From assembly GCF_905475465.1 (NCBI RefSeq), contig NC_062245.1:8556001-8620000 (forward strand): DNA of 64,000 nt, written 5' to 3'. A program made the translations under genes and the position numbers. The first letter of the stretch is position 1; every line of letters begins with the position of its first letter. This DNA comes from Pieris napi. Its lineage: Eukaryota > Arthropoda > Insecta > Lepidoptera > Pieridae. Below the pieces are notes generated by a model that had not been told where the DNA came from, did not search any database, and was given only the letters and a program-made list of their open reading frames with translations. Positions 10,983 to 20,321 of the stretch are shown in pieces.

Positions 10983-11885
10983 ATGGCTGATAGGGAATTA
11001 GAACAGCGATTACAACAGCTGACACTGGAGAATGCAGCTCTTCAGCAGAAACTGACTGATATTGGATCTACATCAGAATCAACACTCAAGTCTGAAGAGC
11101 AAGCGGTGTGCAAGGTAGCTGTCAAGTTACCACCTTTCTGGCCTGACAAACCAGCAGTATGGTTTGGGCAGGTAGAAGCTCAGTTTGATATAGCGGGTAT
11201 TGTTGGTGATAATACCAAATATAATTATGTAATAAGTAGATTAGACGAAAAGTTAGCTGGGGAGATTGAGGATATCATTACCAGACCCCCACCCATAGGC
11301 CAACGGTATAAAAAGGTAAAAGATGAGTTAGTACGGCGTCTTTCAATGTCAGAGGAACAGCGGGTACGCCAGCTTATTAGTGTAGAGGAGCTTGGAGACA
11401 GGCGACCATCGCAGTTTCTGCGTCATCTGCGTTCGTTAGCGGGTAACACCCTTACAGATGAAAATATTTTGCGCCAGCTTTGGATGCGCCGTCTTCCTCA
11501 AAATATTCAGGCTATTTTAGCTTCGCAAACTGAACTGAGTCTGGACAAAATAGCAGACCTCGCAGACAAGATCACAGAGATATCAGGACCCAGCCACCAG
11601 GTGTACTCCTGTGCGATGCCAGCGCCTGCACCATCGGTACTAGATTCTTTAGTAAAGACAGTGGAAGATTTAAGCAAGCAAGTTGCATCTCTTACCAACT
11701 CGCATCCTCGCGGTCGCTCACGCAGCAAATCAATATCTAGACAGCGTTCTCGCGGTGCCTCACCTAGAAATCCAGATATGTGTTGGTACCATAGAAGGTT
11801 CAATAGCAGGGCAACCAAATGTACCAAACCCTGCAACTGGCAACCCGACACCTCGCCGTCGGAAAACAGGAAACACAGTCAGTAG
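10983..11885 (+). CDS. gag: gag polyprotein of the LTR retrotransposon
   Basis: 300 aa. Gag is the structural protein that forms the virus-like particle and packages element RNA in the cytoplasm. The N-terminus is a short coiled-coil-like stretch (about 1-25). Then comes a capsid-like region with PPFWPDKPAVWFGQVEAQF near residue 50, the usual opening of arthropod Gypsy Gag. Near the C-terminus lie an Arg/Ser-rich linker and C267-x2-H270-x9-C280-x3-C284, a Cys-His-Cys-Cys motif instead of the usual CCHC knuckle. I used the ATG at 10983, with AATGGCT context. The last 67 bases overlap the pol frame, which lies in -1 relative to gag. No classical slippery heptamer stands out in the overlap. It looks intact. 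Confidence 0.93.
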   Translation: MADRELEQRLQQLTLENAALQQKLTDIGSTSESTLKSEEQAVCKVAVKLPPFWPDKPAVWFGQVEAQFDIAGIVGDNTKYNYVISRLDEKLAGEIEDIITRPPPIGQRYKKVKDELVRRLSMSEEQRVRQLISVEELGDRRPSQFLRHLRSLAGNTLTDENILRQLWMRRLPQNIQAILASQTELSLDKIADLADKITEISGPSHQVYSCAMPAPAPSVLDSLVKTVEDLSKQVASLTNSHPRGRSRSKSISRQRSRGASPRNPDMCWYHRRFNSRATKCTKPCNWQPDTSPSENRKHSQ

Positions 11886-14800
11886 ACGCGGCGACTGATT
11901 GTTCTCATCAAAGCCGCCGTATTTTTGTTACAGATAAACATTCGAAACTCCAGTATCTAGTGGATACTGGCTCGGATCTCTGTTGTTTTCCTAAGCGTCT
12001 TGCAAAAAACCGTCGTGCTTCTGCAGATTTTGATCTAAGCGCTGCGAATGGGAGTTCTATTAAAACCTATGGCAACATATCTTTGCATCTTAACCTAGGT
12101 TTACGCAGGGATTTCCACTGGAATTTTGTTATTGCGGATGTTGACACACCGATTATCGGCTCCGATTTTTTAAGTCATTATAATTTATTACCGGACTGCC
12201 GAAGCAAATGTCTCTTAGATGGTAGCACTGGGTTATCTATCCCCACTTCCATTGCATCCTCCAGTCAATCCAGTGTCAAGACCGTTATTTCTAATAACTC
12301 TAGTTTAACACACATACTTACTGAGTTTCCTGATGTCACGCGTCCACCTGGTCTACCTAGAATCATCAAGCACAGCACCGTGCATTATATTAAAACTATT
12401 GATGGTCCTCCCGTGTCGTGTCGTCCCCGTCGCCTGGCACCTCAAAAACTTACTGCTGCCAAAAAAGAATTTGAAGACATGGTTCAATGCGGCACAGCAA
12501 GACCCTCTAAAAGCGCTTGGTCGTCACCATTGCACATGACACCCAAAAAAGACAACACATGGCGTCCTTGTGGCGATTATCGCGCATTAAACGCTAGGAC
12601 CATACCAGATAGATACCCCATTCGTCATATCAATGATTTCGCCTGCAGCCTCGCTGGAGCTACTATTTTCAGCACTATTGACTTAGTGAAAGCGTACCAT
12701 CAAATTCCCGTTTTTGAAGAAGATATCGCGAAGACCGCCATCGTTACCCCGTTTGGCCTCTTCGAGTTTCCTTTCATGACCTTTGGGCTGCGCAATGCTG
12801 GCCAAACCTTCCAGCGTTTTATCGACGAGGTCACGCGGGGTCTCGATTTCTGCTTTCCTTATATCGATGACGTGCTTGTTTTTTCAGTGGACGAGAGCAG
12901 CCACAGAGAGCATCTGCGCGTCCTTTTTAAGCGCCTACAAGATTACGGGGTGGTGATCAATCCATCTAAGTGCATTCTTGGTGCCAGTGAGGTTGTATTT
13001 CTCGGATATCTCATTAACGCTAATGGTACGCGGCCTCCTCTGGACCGCGTTCAAAAGCTATTAGATTTTCCCCCTCCTGACACCGTGCAAGGCGTGAGGC
13101 GTTTTCTCGGTATGATTAATTTTTATCGCCGTTTCATCCCTCATGCCGCCAAGTTTCAAGCACAGTTAGTAGACGCTTTAGTCGAGATCAATGGCAAAGG
13201 CTCCAAACCGTATCCATGGACGCCCGAGCTGTTGAGAGTTTTCGAAGACTGCAAGAAAAGTTTATCAGACGCCACGCTACTTACACATCCAGTAAATGAT
13301 GCACCTTTGGGTCTTTTTACAGATGCTTCTAGCATGCACATCGGCGCCTGTTTACAGCAGTTGATCAATGGACAATGGTGCCCTCTGTCATTTTTCAGCA
13401 AGAAACTGACTCCCAAACAGTCGCAGTGGCCTGCCTACCATCGCGAACTTCTGGCGGTGTACGAAAGTGTACAGCATTTCCGTCACATTCTCGAGGTGCA
13501 ACATGCAACCATTTTTACAGACCACAAACCATTGCTGTACGCTTTCGTACAGCGTCGAGAGAAATTGGCTCCCGCACAGCTCAACCAGCTTTCATTCATT
13601 TCGCAATTTACGACCGATATCAAACACGTAATTGGTAAAGAAAATGTGGTAGCTGACGCTATGTCGCGAATAGAGGCAATATCAATGGAACAAGATTTTG
13701 AAGCTCTTTTAAAGTCCCAAGAGTCTGATCCAGAGCTCTCTACCATCTTAGGTTCAACTGACTCAGGTCTCCAACTTTCTAAGGTTAATATTCCTGGAAC
13801 AGCTATTTCTATTATTTGTGACGTCTCAACTGGAAAAACGCGTCCCTATTTAACACCTTCTTTTCGCCGTGCGGTTTTTGACAAGTTTCACCATTTGAGT
13901 CATGCCGGCGTTAGAGCAACGACTAGGCTTGTTACCGATCGTTACGTATGGCCATCAGTTAGAAAGGACTGCAGAGAGTGGACTCGTTCATGTCTGGCTT
14001 GTCAGCGCAGTAAAATTACGCGACACGTATCGGCGCCGACAGGAGAGTTTAAGTTGCCATCGGGACGATTTTTACATGTTCATATTGACATCGTTGGCCC
14101 TCTCCCATTCAGTAACGGGTACCGTTACCTCCTCACAGCTATAGATAGAGTGACCAGGTGGCCTGAAGCTTGGCCTATGCAATCTATCACCGCTGAGGAA
14201 GTAGCTGAAACGTTCACCCGTGAATGGATTCCACGCTTTGGTGTCCCAGCTGTTCTGACAACCGACCAGGGCACGCAGTTCGAGTCGGATCTTTTCCATC
14301 GTCTGATGCTTAGGTTTGCCACAAGGCGTAAAAGAACCACAGCTTACCATCCTTGCGCAAACGGCATGATTGAACGAGTTCACCGGCAACTTAAAGCCGC
14401 CCTAACATGCCACGATGATACGTGGACTAGAGCGTTGCCATTGGTATTGCTGGGTATGCGGTCGGCCCTAAAGGAAGACCTGAACTGCTCAGTTGCAGAA
14501 ATGACATATGGAGAGCCATTACGTCTACCAGGACAACTCCTCGTACTAGATGACAAGCCAACTCCAGCAATGGAAAACCCAGCTGATTTCGTTGTACGAC
14601 TTCGACGGAAAATGGCCGAAGTACAACCGACACCGGCATCGCGACATGGCACCAAACGGCCCTTCGTATTTAAAGAGCTACCTGGGGCGACGCACATATT
14701 TTTGCGTGACGATACCGTCAGACGTCCTCTGCAGCCACCATACACGGGTCCATATAAAGTTTTAAAGCACGCCATTGATGGTAAAACCCTGAACATCGAT

Positions 14801-15025
14801 TTAAAGGGGAAGGACGTAACTGTAAGTGTGGATCGCGTTAAACCAGCGTTCGTCGAGCAGTTTGTTTTTCCTTCAGCTCGCACACCTAGCTTTGTACCCG
14901 CTGGTCCTGCGTTGCCGTCATTACTCTCGCCTACTGTGGAAAATATTCCTCCAGTTTCTGCCCCTAATCCTGTTGTTACCAGGTCAGGCAGAACGGTTAG
15001 ATTTAAGACTAGGTTAGATTTGTAA
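11819..15025 (+). CDS. pol: pol polyprotein (protease, reverse transcriptase, RNase H, integrase)
   Basis: Open for 1068 codons. Domains in order: aspartic protease with LVDTGSD (DTG about residues 49-51); reverse transcriptase with WRPCGDYRALN, FPFMTFGLRNAGQTFQ and YIDD (about 348-351); RNase H with LFTDAS (about 500) and ADAMSR; integrase zinc-binding H-x3-H...C-x2-C (about 687-725); and the DDE core with HIDIVGP (about 756), TTDQGTQF (about 815) and the E in MIERVH (about 852). The order PR-RT-RH-IN is that of Ty3/Gypsy. No chromodomain is obvious. The ATG at 11819 is only the first in frame: pol is more likely made as a Gag-Pol fusion by -1 frameshifting in 11819-11885. All catalytic residues are present and no stop or frameshift is seen, so the element may be autonomous. 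The minus-strand ORFs of up to 167 codons inside it are shadows. Confidence 0.95.
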   Translation: MYQTLQLATRHLAVGKQETQSVDAATDCSHQSRRIFVTDKHSKLQYLVDTGSDLCCFPKRLAKNRRASADFDLSAANGSSIKTYGNISLHLNLGLRRDFHWNFVIADVDTPIIGSDFLSHYNLLPDCRSKCLLDGSTGLSIPTSIASSSQSSVKTVISNNSSLTHILTEFPDVTRPPGLPRIIKHSTVHYIKTIDGPPVSCRPRRLAPQKLTAAKKEFEDMVQCGTARPSKSAWSSPLHMTPKKDNTWRPCGDYRALNARTIPDRYPIRHINDFACSLAGATIFSTIDLVKAYHQIPVFEEDIAKTAIVTPFGLFEFPFMTFGLRNAGQTFQRFIDEVTRGLDFCFPYIDDVLVFSVDESSHREHLRVLFKRLQDYGVVINPSKCILGASEVVFLGYLINANGTRPPLDRVQKLLDFPPPDTVQGVRRFLGMINFYRRFIPHAAKFQAQLVDALVEINGKGSKPYPWTPELLRVFEDCKKSLSDATLLTHPVNDAPLGLFTDASSMHIGACLQQLINGQWCPLSFFSKKLTPKQSQWPAYHRELLAVYESVQHFRHILEVQHATIFTDHKPLLYAFVQRREKLAPAQLNQLSFISQFTTDIKHVIGKENVVADAMSRIEAISMEQDFEALLKSQESDPELSTILGSTDSGLQLSKVNIPGTAISIICDVSTGKTRPYLTPSFRRAVFDKFHHLSHAGVRATTRLVTDRYVWPSVRKDCREWTRSCLACQRSKITRHVSAPTGEFKLPSGRFLHVHIDIVGPLPFSNGYRYLLTAIDRVTRWPEAWPMQSITAEEVAETFTREWIPRFGVPAVLTTDQGTQFESDLFHRLMLRFATRRKRTTAYHPCANGMIERVHRQLKAALTCHDDTWTRALPLVLLGMRSALKEDLNCSVAEMTYGEPLRLPGQLLVLDDKPTPAMENPADFVVRLRRKMAEVQPTPASRHGTKRPFVFKELPGATHIFLRDDTVRRPLQPPYTGPYKVLKHAIDGKTLNIDLKGKDVTVSVDRVKPAFVEQFVFPSARTPSFVPAGPALPSLLSPTVENIPPVSAPNPVVTRSGRTVRFKTRLDL

Positions 15026-15119
15026 ATATTAAGTTTTTCTTTGTAATGTCAAATATTTTAAGTTTTTTTTATTTTATTGTTATATACTATAATTTTTCGC
15101 CTTAGTTTTTCTGTCTCCG

Positions 15120-15130
15120 TAGGGGGGTGG
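15120..15130 (+). promoter_or_regulatory. Polypurine tract
   Basis: TAGGGGGGTGG directly precedes the 3' LTR. This is the expected primer for plus-strand DNA, interrupted by a single T. Confidence 0.8.
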
Positions 15131-15371
15131 TGTAGCGTTTGTGTAGTACTTTCTTTCATATTTTGATGTATGTGGCAACACATATACCGGCGGTTAATAA
15201 AAAGAAGAAAACTAATGTCACTCAAGACAGACTTCAGAGGAGTGAGATATGTATATTTTTTTCCATGGGTTTTTCTATAAGAATATAAATTAATGACTGT
15301 TTTGTGAAGAATAAACCAATGAACAAAGTTAAATATGGGTTATGATTTATTATAAGATAGAACATCCCATA
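15131..15371 (+). repeat. 3' LTR
   Basis: 241 bp, reads the same as the 5' LTR. The likely polyadenylation signal AATAAA is at 15310-15315. Confidence 0.95.
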
Positions 15372-15375
15372 AGGG

Positions 15376-16233
15376 TTTCCTATAATACATAAATAGGATG
15401 GACCAGAGGAAGTATAAATTTAAAAAGTGTTATATCCGCATCATTTCTAAAATCCCCACTAAAACCCCACGGCGACGCCAGCAGTCGCCCGCAGGACAGG
15501 GTAACAGCGTAGCAATGTCCGCATCCAGCCACGTGGTCAGCCGTCACGAATGATGTGGAATAGACCTTGGCGCAGAAAGGGCCATTCACATCGGTCAATT
15601 TGCCCTGTTTTATAAAGGGGAGGCCCTTTATTAGACACCCACAATTACATTGTGAGAGTAGCAGTTACAAGCTCGGACAGAGACGGCATCTCTAGAATAC
15701 CACAATAACTAATCGGAGCTGAGTCCTTACACTGTAACTTTCAACAGCGATCCCGATCTCAATAATGAGTTTTTGTTCATTGTTTCATCGTTGTATACAA
15801 AATCGTCGGGATAAAAACTTCTAGAACAGTATCGCGGTCGCTGTTTAGAAGCTACTGAGTATCCACAGCTCCACATCTTTCCCTGTCCATCGTCGTCCTC
15901 CAATTCAAGCGGGTCCGTGCAGTAATTCGTTATTTTTATTGTTTTTTGTTATTATCATTCCGTCCCCGGATTACGGAGCACATCGTATGATACACGACAT
16001 CGCGCGGCGCTGGCTGCGTTTAATTGCCTCGTTTTACATAAATAATAAGATTTAGGAGAATAGTATTATGAAGTACAATAATTTGTTGGTTTTAGATGGT
16101 TCTAGATGTCTTCATATCTTACACGTTTACGTATTTATGTATAAAGTAGCCATTTACGATAGTCCGGCTCCAAGTCTTCGTTCATCTGCTGTCTTCGCCG
16201 TATTTGATCCGCCGTATCTACTGGCCTTTACGT
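15376..16233. other. Unassigned stretch with GC-richer patches
   Basis: 15440-15640 and 15860-16030 have more CG than the surroundings and only short ORFs. They could be conserved noncoding sequence or old repeat. No family recognised. Confidence 0.3.
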
Positions 16234-16329
16234 AAAGCAAGAAACAGAGAAGAGTGGAAGCCCTTAGAGGAGGCCTATGTCCAAGGACAAGCTGTATCTA
16301 TAACAGAAATCAACCGGCTTGCCGATTGA
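16234..16329 (+). pseudogene. RTE-type LINE fragment, last codons
   Basis: The open frame ARNREEWKPLEEAYVQGQA ends at TGA 16327-16329. It matches the C-terminus AKNRTEWKSLEEAYVERQA of the LINE at 22264. It is 5' truncated and followed by an AT-rich tail. Confidence 0.8.
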
Positions 16330-16619
16330 TTATTAGTATTATTTTTATTGTCTTTTATTGACATAACCTTTGCACATTTTATGAAAAACGTTTTAACCGG
16401 ATTAAAGTTATGTATTATTATAAATTTACAATTATTTAACATAATTTTAAATTTAACCGACGTTTCACGTGCTTTACAGCGTGCGTGGTCACGGTGACTA
16501 TGTGATTATGTTTTTTTTATTTTTAGTGTTAATTTTTTTGTATTTCACATTTTTATGTACTAGTATAAGTAATTACAACAATTTATTATTAGCTTAACTT
16601 AGCTTTTATTATTATTATC
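16330..16619. other. AT-rich stretch
   Basis: Contains 'cgacgtttcacgtgctttacagcgtgc' at about 16459-16485, a GC-rich island with the look of a dispersed repeat piece. I could not place it. Confidence 0.3.
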
Positions 16620-17125
16620 TACTGGCCCGAAAAAAATCTCTAAGGATCAACTTTACGCTCCGAGAAACACCATTACCAAGCGATGCAAGTGGAAATGTAT
16701 AGGCTATACACTCCGAAGAGATTCCAATTATATCCCCTAGTAGGCGCTTGATTAGTTCCAAGCAAACCTGTACGCAGATGAGGCAAAGAGAGCCAGAAAG
16801 ACTTGAGGCGATACGAGGCCCAAGACTCACTGGTGGATGCCCTCTGCCCCATCTAGGGGTTATATGACATTAAGGGTCTGTTTCACAATGTATGGTTAAA
16901 GTACCCAATAGCTATGCAACACATAAATTATTTGAAAGATAAATTGTGCTATTTGACATTCATCGGACTCTTAACTTATGATGGACTTTATGTGACGAAT
17001 AGCGCTATCAGTCGTGAAACGCAACAATGGTGTTTATCCTACCAATAAGCAATAAATAGCTAATTTGGAACTTATGTAGAACTTATCCGTACATTGTGAA
17101 ACAGACCCTAAGTCAAGTTTGAAAC
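16620..17125 (+). pseudogene. LINE 3'-end fragment ('RQREPER' family), split by a MITE
   Basis: The blocks 'caagtggaaatg', 'gaagagattccaat', 'ggcaaagagagcc' and 'ctctgccccatctagggg' line up with the fragments at 18388, 34050 and 40385. They encode a degenerate 'W-x-W-x-G-x-x-L-R-R ... R-x-R-W' LINE C-terminus. A Harbinger-type MITE at 16874-17108 interrupts 'gacattaa | gtcaag'. The copy at 34163-34175 has the uninterrupted 'gacattatgtcaag'. Confidence 0.75.
16874..17108. mobile_element. PIF/Harbinger-type MITE
   Basis: 235 bp. Terminal inverted repeat GGGTCTGTTTCACAATGTA, exact on both ends. It is flanked by TAA at 16871-16873 and 17109-17111, the 3-bp TWA duplication typical of PIF/Harbinger. 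No coding capacity. Removing it restores the LINE tail into which it jumped. Confidence 0.88.
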
Positions 17126-17674
17126 GTCTAATAAAATAAGACAGACGTAAAATCTGTTCACCCTAAGTACAAATAAAAATATGTTTTTCCTATTTTGAAA
17201 CAGGGACTCAAATCAAAACAAATGTATGGGAGTTCACAAAAAGTTTTTGTTTGAAAAGCGTATAAATTAACAACTGACGCTGACGTGCAACAGCCCTTTG
17301 TAAACCTACTAATTAATGTAATACCACTGAGCTCCATACAATTTATAATTTCAATTACAGTTTTCATAAAATAAATTAATAGTTCAAATTTGAAACCAAC
17401 TTTGTCACATTTCATATAAATGTATTAAAAGCAGTGCCAAGTTGTATAATTTTTACGTAATTTTTAACAATTTCGATAAATAACAAATCTCATCAAACAA
17501 AAGCTACTCGCTAAGGACTAGTTAAAGAAAACGTTCATAGTGTTGGGAAGTGAGTAGCGGCATTTAGAACTGTAAACTAAAAAAAACCCTGAAGTTTCTT
17601 GGCTTGTTCATTTTAGACTTGAAGCTATAAATAGTTTTTATACGCTTAAAAAGGGATCATGGGTGGACTCTAAT
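17126..17674. other. Intergenic, no gene seen
   Basis: AT-rich, with only short chance ORFs on both strands. Confidence 0.5.
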
Positions 17675-17745
17675 GAAAAAGGCCGGCAACGCACTTGCGA
17701 GCCTTCTGTAAATGTGAGTGTCCATGAGCGGCGGTATCACACATT
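17675..17745 (+). repeat. LINE 3'-end fragment ('KGRQRTCEP' family)
   Basis: The frame reads KGRQRTCEPSVNVSVHERRY, the best-preserved coding end of this jockey-like family in the window. It is followed by an A-rich tail. Confidence 0.8.
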
Positions 17746-18387
17746 AAAAAACAAAAAAAATGAAATATATACCTTTGTAATACCTTTTCTATTTTTATTA
17801 ATATTAAATATTTTTTATGCTTTCCATGACAGCGAACACAATTTGAACAATGTTTGAAGTACTGTGTGTGTTTGTGTTACTACAATAATTTTCTTGAATA
17901 CTGTTAATACATTTGAGTTTAAATTCTATAAAGAACATTGATGTGAACGAGTTTAAGTACAAAAAACACATTACGGCCACTTTGAAAAATTTACCAAGGT
18001 CTTCACACTCACTCCAGCGCCATTGTAACATGTAGGTAAGTAAGTAATTTGATTTTTAAATAGTTTTTAAATCCACGGTGACTAAATCAACCCATATCTC
18101 CGGCGGTAACCATTCAGCAGCTACCATAATGAGCGCTTAGTTTTAATTACACCTGTTATGATAAACAAAATAAACAGCTCTATTTAAAAGCGGGTTCGCT
18201 GCTAATTAAATCAGTATCTCACAAGTGAATGTTCCTATAAATTCATACAAACTACACGTGTGTTAACATTACTGTTATGCTATTGTTAAATATAGGGATA
18301 TTGTTCTTAAAAATATACGAAATTGTTATTTTATCTACATTTTTCACATTTTAATGCGATTATTATATTGTAACAAATTTAGGCTCC
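17746..18387. other. Intergenic, no gene seen
   Basis: AT-rich. No supported feature. Confidence 0.5.
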
Positions 18388-18490
18388 TAATGTCCGAAGG
18401 GATCCCAATCATATTCCCAAGCAGGCGCTTGATTGGAACCCGCAAGGAAAGCGGATGCGAGGCCGTCCCAGGCAAACTCATAATGTCAGA
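18388..18490 (+). pseudogene. LINE fragment ('RQREPER' family)
   Basis: 'gggatcccaatcatattccc' then 'aagcaggcgcttgattgga' and 'cccgcaaggaaagcgg' match the block at 40500-40580 (minus) and parts of 16715-16760. The implied peptide is R-x-P-N-H-I-x-x-Q-A-L-D-W-N-P-Q-G-K-R, a known C-terminal pattern of non-LTR elements. Confidence 0.7.
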
Positions 18491-18950
18491 CCACTAAATA
18501 CTTAAGTCGACTTCGACGATGCCTTACTTTTTAAAGTCTTGTCTAGATAAGAAAGGCGTGTGCGCACTGCGCATCTTCTTCTGTTCTAGTCCTTTCCTGA
18601 CGTCTACCTATAACCACACCCAGAAGACACAGGCTTGGAAAATTCATATTATGTTTGCGATTTACATGAAAGAATTGGTGTTAAAACTTGTAATTGTAAA
18701 AAAATCATTTTTTATTTTTCAAGATCTTTTGCTATTTAGAATGAATTAGCTAATTTACATATGTAAAAAGTGTTTACAATATTCTTAATAGTATGAAAAT
18801 TCTTAATCCCATAAGTATGGGATTTTTAAAACTTTTTCATATACATATATATATCATATATATTTTTTATAATTTGTATCTCAATTCAATGTAAACCCGT
18901 ATATAGTTTCTTAAGAATAACACTTACTTATCTAGAATAGGCTTAAAGGA

Positions 18951-19189
18951 GCAGTGTTTGCCTATTGGCCTCAGCATGCGTTCTCATCCCTGAGGTCGTA
19001 GGTGCGAACCTCGCCTGAGCACCAATGGACTTTCTTTCGGTGAATGAAATCATCATCCAAAACTGGCTTGCCTTAGACCTTAAAAGTCGACGGCGTGTGT
19101 CAGACACAAGAGTGCCTATTCGATATACAAATTATCATAAAACAGATACAAAAATCTGAGGCCCACACCTAAAAGGCACCCGTGTTTGA
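18951..19189 (+). repeat. tRNA-derived SINE, copy 2
   Basis: Head with A- and B-box-like parts, then 'accaatggactttctttc', 'agtcgacggcgtgtgtcag', 'aaatctgaggcccac' and 'cctaaaagg'. Diverged from the copies at 59152 and 63316 and slightly shortened. Confidence 0.9.
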
Positions 19190-19473
19190 TTTACTTTAAA
19201 AAAAAAAATGAACTGAGATATTTATCAACACATATTATAACTACAAAACAAATTTCATTCAGAAGTTCATGATTCAAATAAAAAAATATAATTATATTTA
19301 CTCGTAAATACTTTTTTTCAATCATAGTGACTATAATTGTACATGTTACCATTTCGTAAATACATTATTAGCGCGTATTCATCTAATAACTTGTTTTTCG
19401 TCCCATAATGCACCAAGCAAAAGAACGAGACAGCATGAATATTAAGATAGTTAAGAAAAATTTTAATCTACCG

Positions 19474-19483
19474 TGCTCAGTTG
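19474..19483 (+). promoter_or_regulatory. Candidate initiator for the 245-aa gene
   Basis: GCTCAGTTGC contains the arthropod initiator TCAGT, 35 bases before the ATG. No TATA box stands 30 bases upstream. If used, the 5' UTR would be about 35 nt. Confidence 0.35.
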
Positions 19484-19513
19484 CACTTGTGAGACAGCTC
19501 GCGACGCGTTAAA

Positions 19514-20251
19514 ATGAATTCCATAGTTGATACCGACCAAATCCTCTCCGAAAACGAACATTGGAAAAAACTCGAAGAACAATGGGGTATACCAATTGAC
19601 CTGGAAGTAGACGAAAGCGACGATCAGCCAAAACTAAGACCAGTCTTCAGCTGCCTGGACCTGAAAACAACATTCGATTCATCCTTCCTCTTCAAGAAAG
19701 TCAGACGGAAACTCGGCCGTCAACTGTCAAAAACGTCAACAAAAACGGCTGCTGATTACCAGGATTTCCTCAACCACCTGCATGACCCTTCAAAGGAATC
19801 CTCACAGCAATTTTTATGCATCCAAAATGCTATCTCAGCATCATCTGTTGAAGAGATCTGTAAGAAAATTGATGACATTTTTCGATCTATCGAGAAATTA
19901 TCGACGTGTAGCATCAGGAAACCCAAAGTCAAACTCCCAGAAATAGTGCATTGCAGCATATCAGCATCGGATCTCTCATTCGATGATACAGTCCAGGATG
20001 AGAGTCACTACGACAGTGAAATAGACAGACATATGGAGGAGGCATTTCATGACTTGAGCACCATCAAAAGTACAGAACATATAGACAAGTCTACCTTGGA
20101 ATCGGTGACAACACTCGTGAGAAAATTTAGCAGTATTCTAGAACATCCCACAATGAAACACAGCGCCAGAAGACAAAAGCAGTGTAGTGAAAAGTTTAGG
20201 GATTTAGCTGAGTTTTGGAAAAGTCACGCATTTAATACAGAAAATATGTAA
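19514..20251 (+). CDS. Hypothetical protein, 245 aa, single exon
   Basis: I do not recognise this protein. The ORF starts ATGAATTCC in a good context (TTAAA before ATG) and ends TAA. Composition is hydrophilic: acidic N-terminus (about 1-40), a basic patch with FLFKKVRRKLGRQLSK near residues 58-73, a Ser/Thr-rich middle, and a charged helical C-terminus ending KFRDLAEFWKSHAF. No signal peptide, membrane segment or Cys/His motif is seen, so it is probably intracellular. It is longer and less AT-biased than any chance ORF nearby, with no internal stop. AATAAA at 20316, 20445 and near 20505 could serve polyadenylation. Transposon debris on both sides shows no link to it, and it has no RT, integrase or transposase motif. 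A real intronless host gene or a retrocopy are both possible. I am moderately sure it is coding and unsure of its function. Confidence 0.65.
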   Translation: MNSIVDTDQILSENEHWKKLEEQWGIPIDLEVDESDDQPKLRPVFSCLDLKTTFDSSFLFKKVRRKLGRQLSKTSTKTAADYQDFLNHLHDPSKESSQQFLCIQNAISASSVEEICKKIDDIFRSIEKLSTCSIRKPKVKLPEIVHCSISASDLSFDDTVQDESHYDSEIDRHMEEAFHDLSTIKSTEHIDKSTLESVTTLVRKFSSILEHPTMKHSARRQKQCSEKFRDLAEFWKSHAFNTENM

Positions 20252-20315
20252 TTTTTGTTTTATTCGGTGATAAAATCAGGTAAAAAATTTCGTTACATAT
20301 TTAAGTTAAGACGTA

Positions 20316-20321
20316 AATAAA
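20316..20321 (+). terminator. Polyadenylation signal AATAAA
   Basis: 65 bases after the stop codon of the 245-aa ORF. Further AATAAA motifs follow at 20445 and near 20505. Confidence 0.5.

Larger units (their letters stand above)
10338..15375 (+). mobile_element. Complete Ty3/Gypsy LTR retrotransposon (CsRn1-clade-like)
   Basis: Target duplication AGGG at 10338-10341 and 15372-15375. The element runs 10342-15371 (5030 bp) with 241-bp LTRs, a tRNA-Trp primer site, a leader with short tandem repeats, gag, pol in another frame, and a purine tract before the 3' LTR. No env ORF is present. By eye the two LTRs are identical, so the insertion is young and possibly still active. The tRNA-Trp primer, the Cys-His-Cys-Cys Gag motif and the overlapping gag/pol frames together point to the CsRn1 group; from memory this includes silkworm Kabuki. 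A tree of the RT would be needed to confirm the clade. Confidence 0.95.

Noticed and set aside
14380..14883. 167-aa minus-strand ORF
   Set aside because: It lies wholly within the integrase part of pol and shows no domain. It is an antisense shadow.
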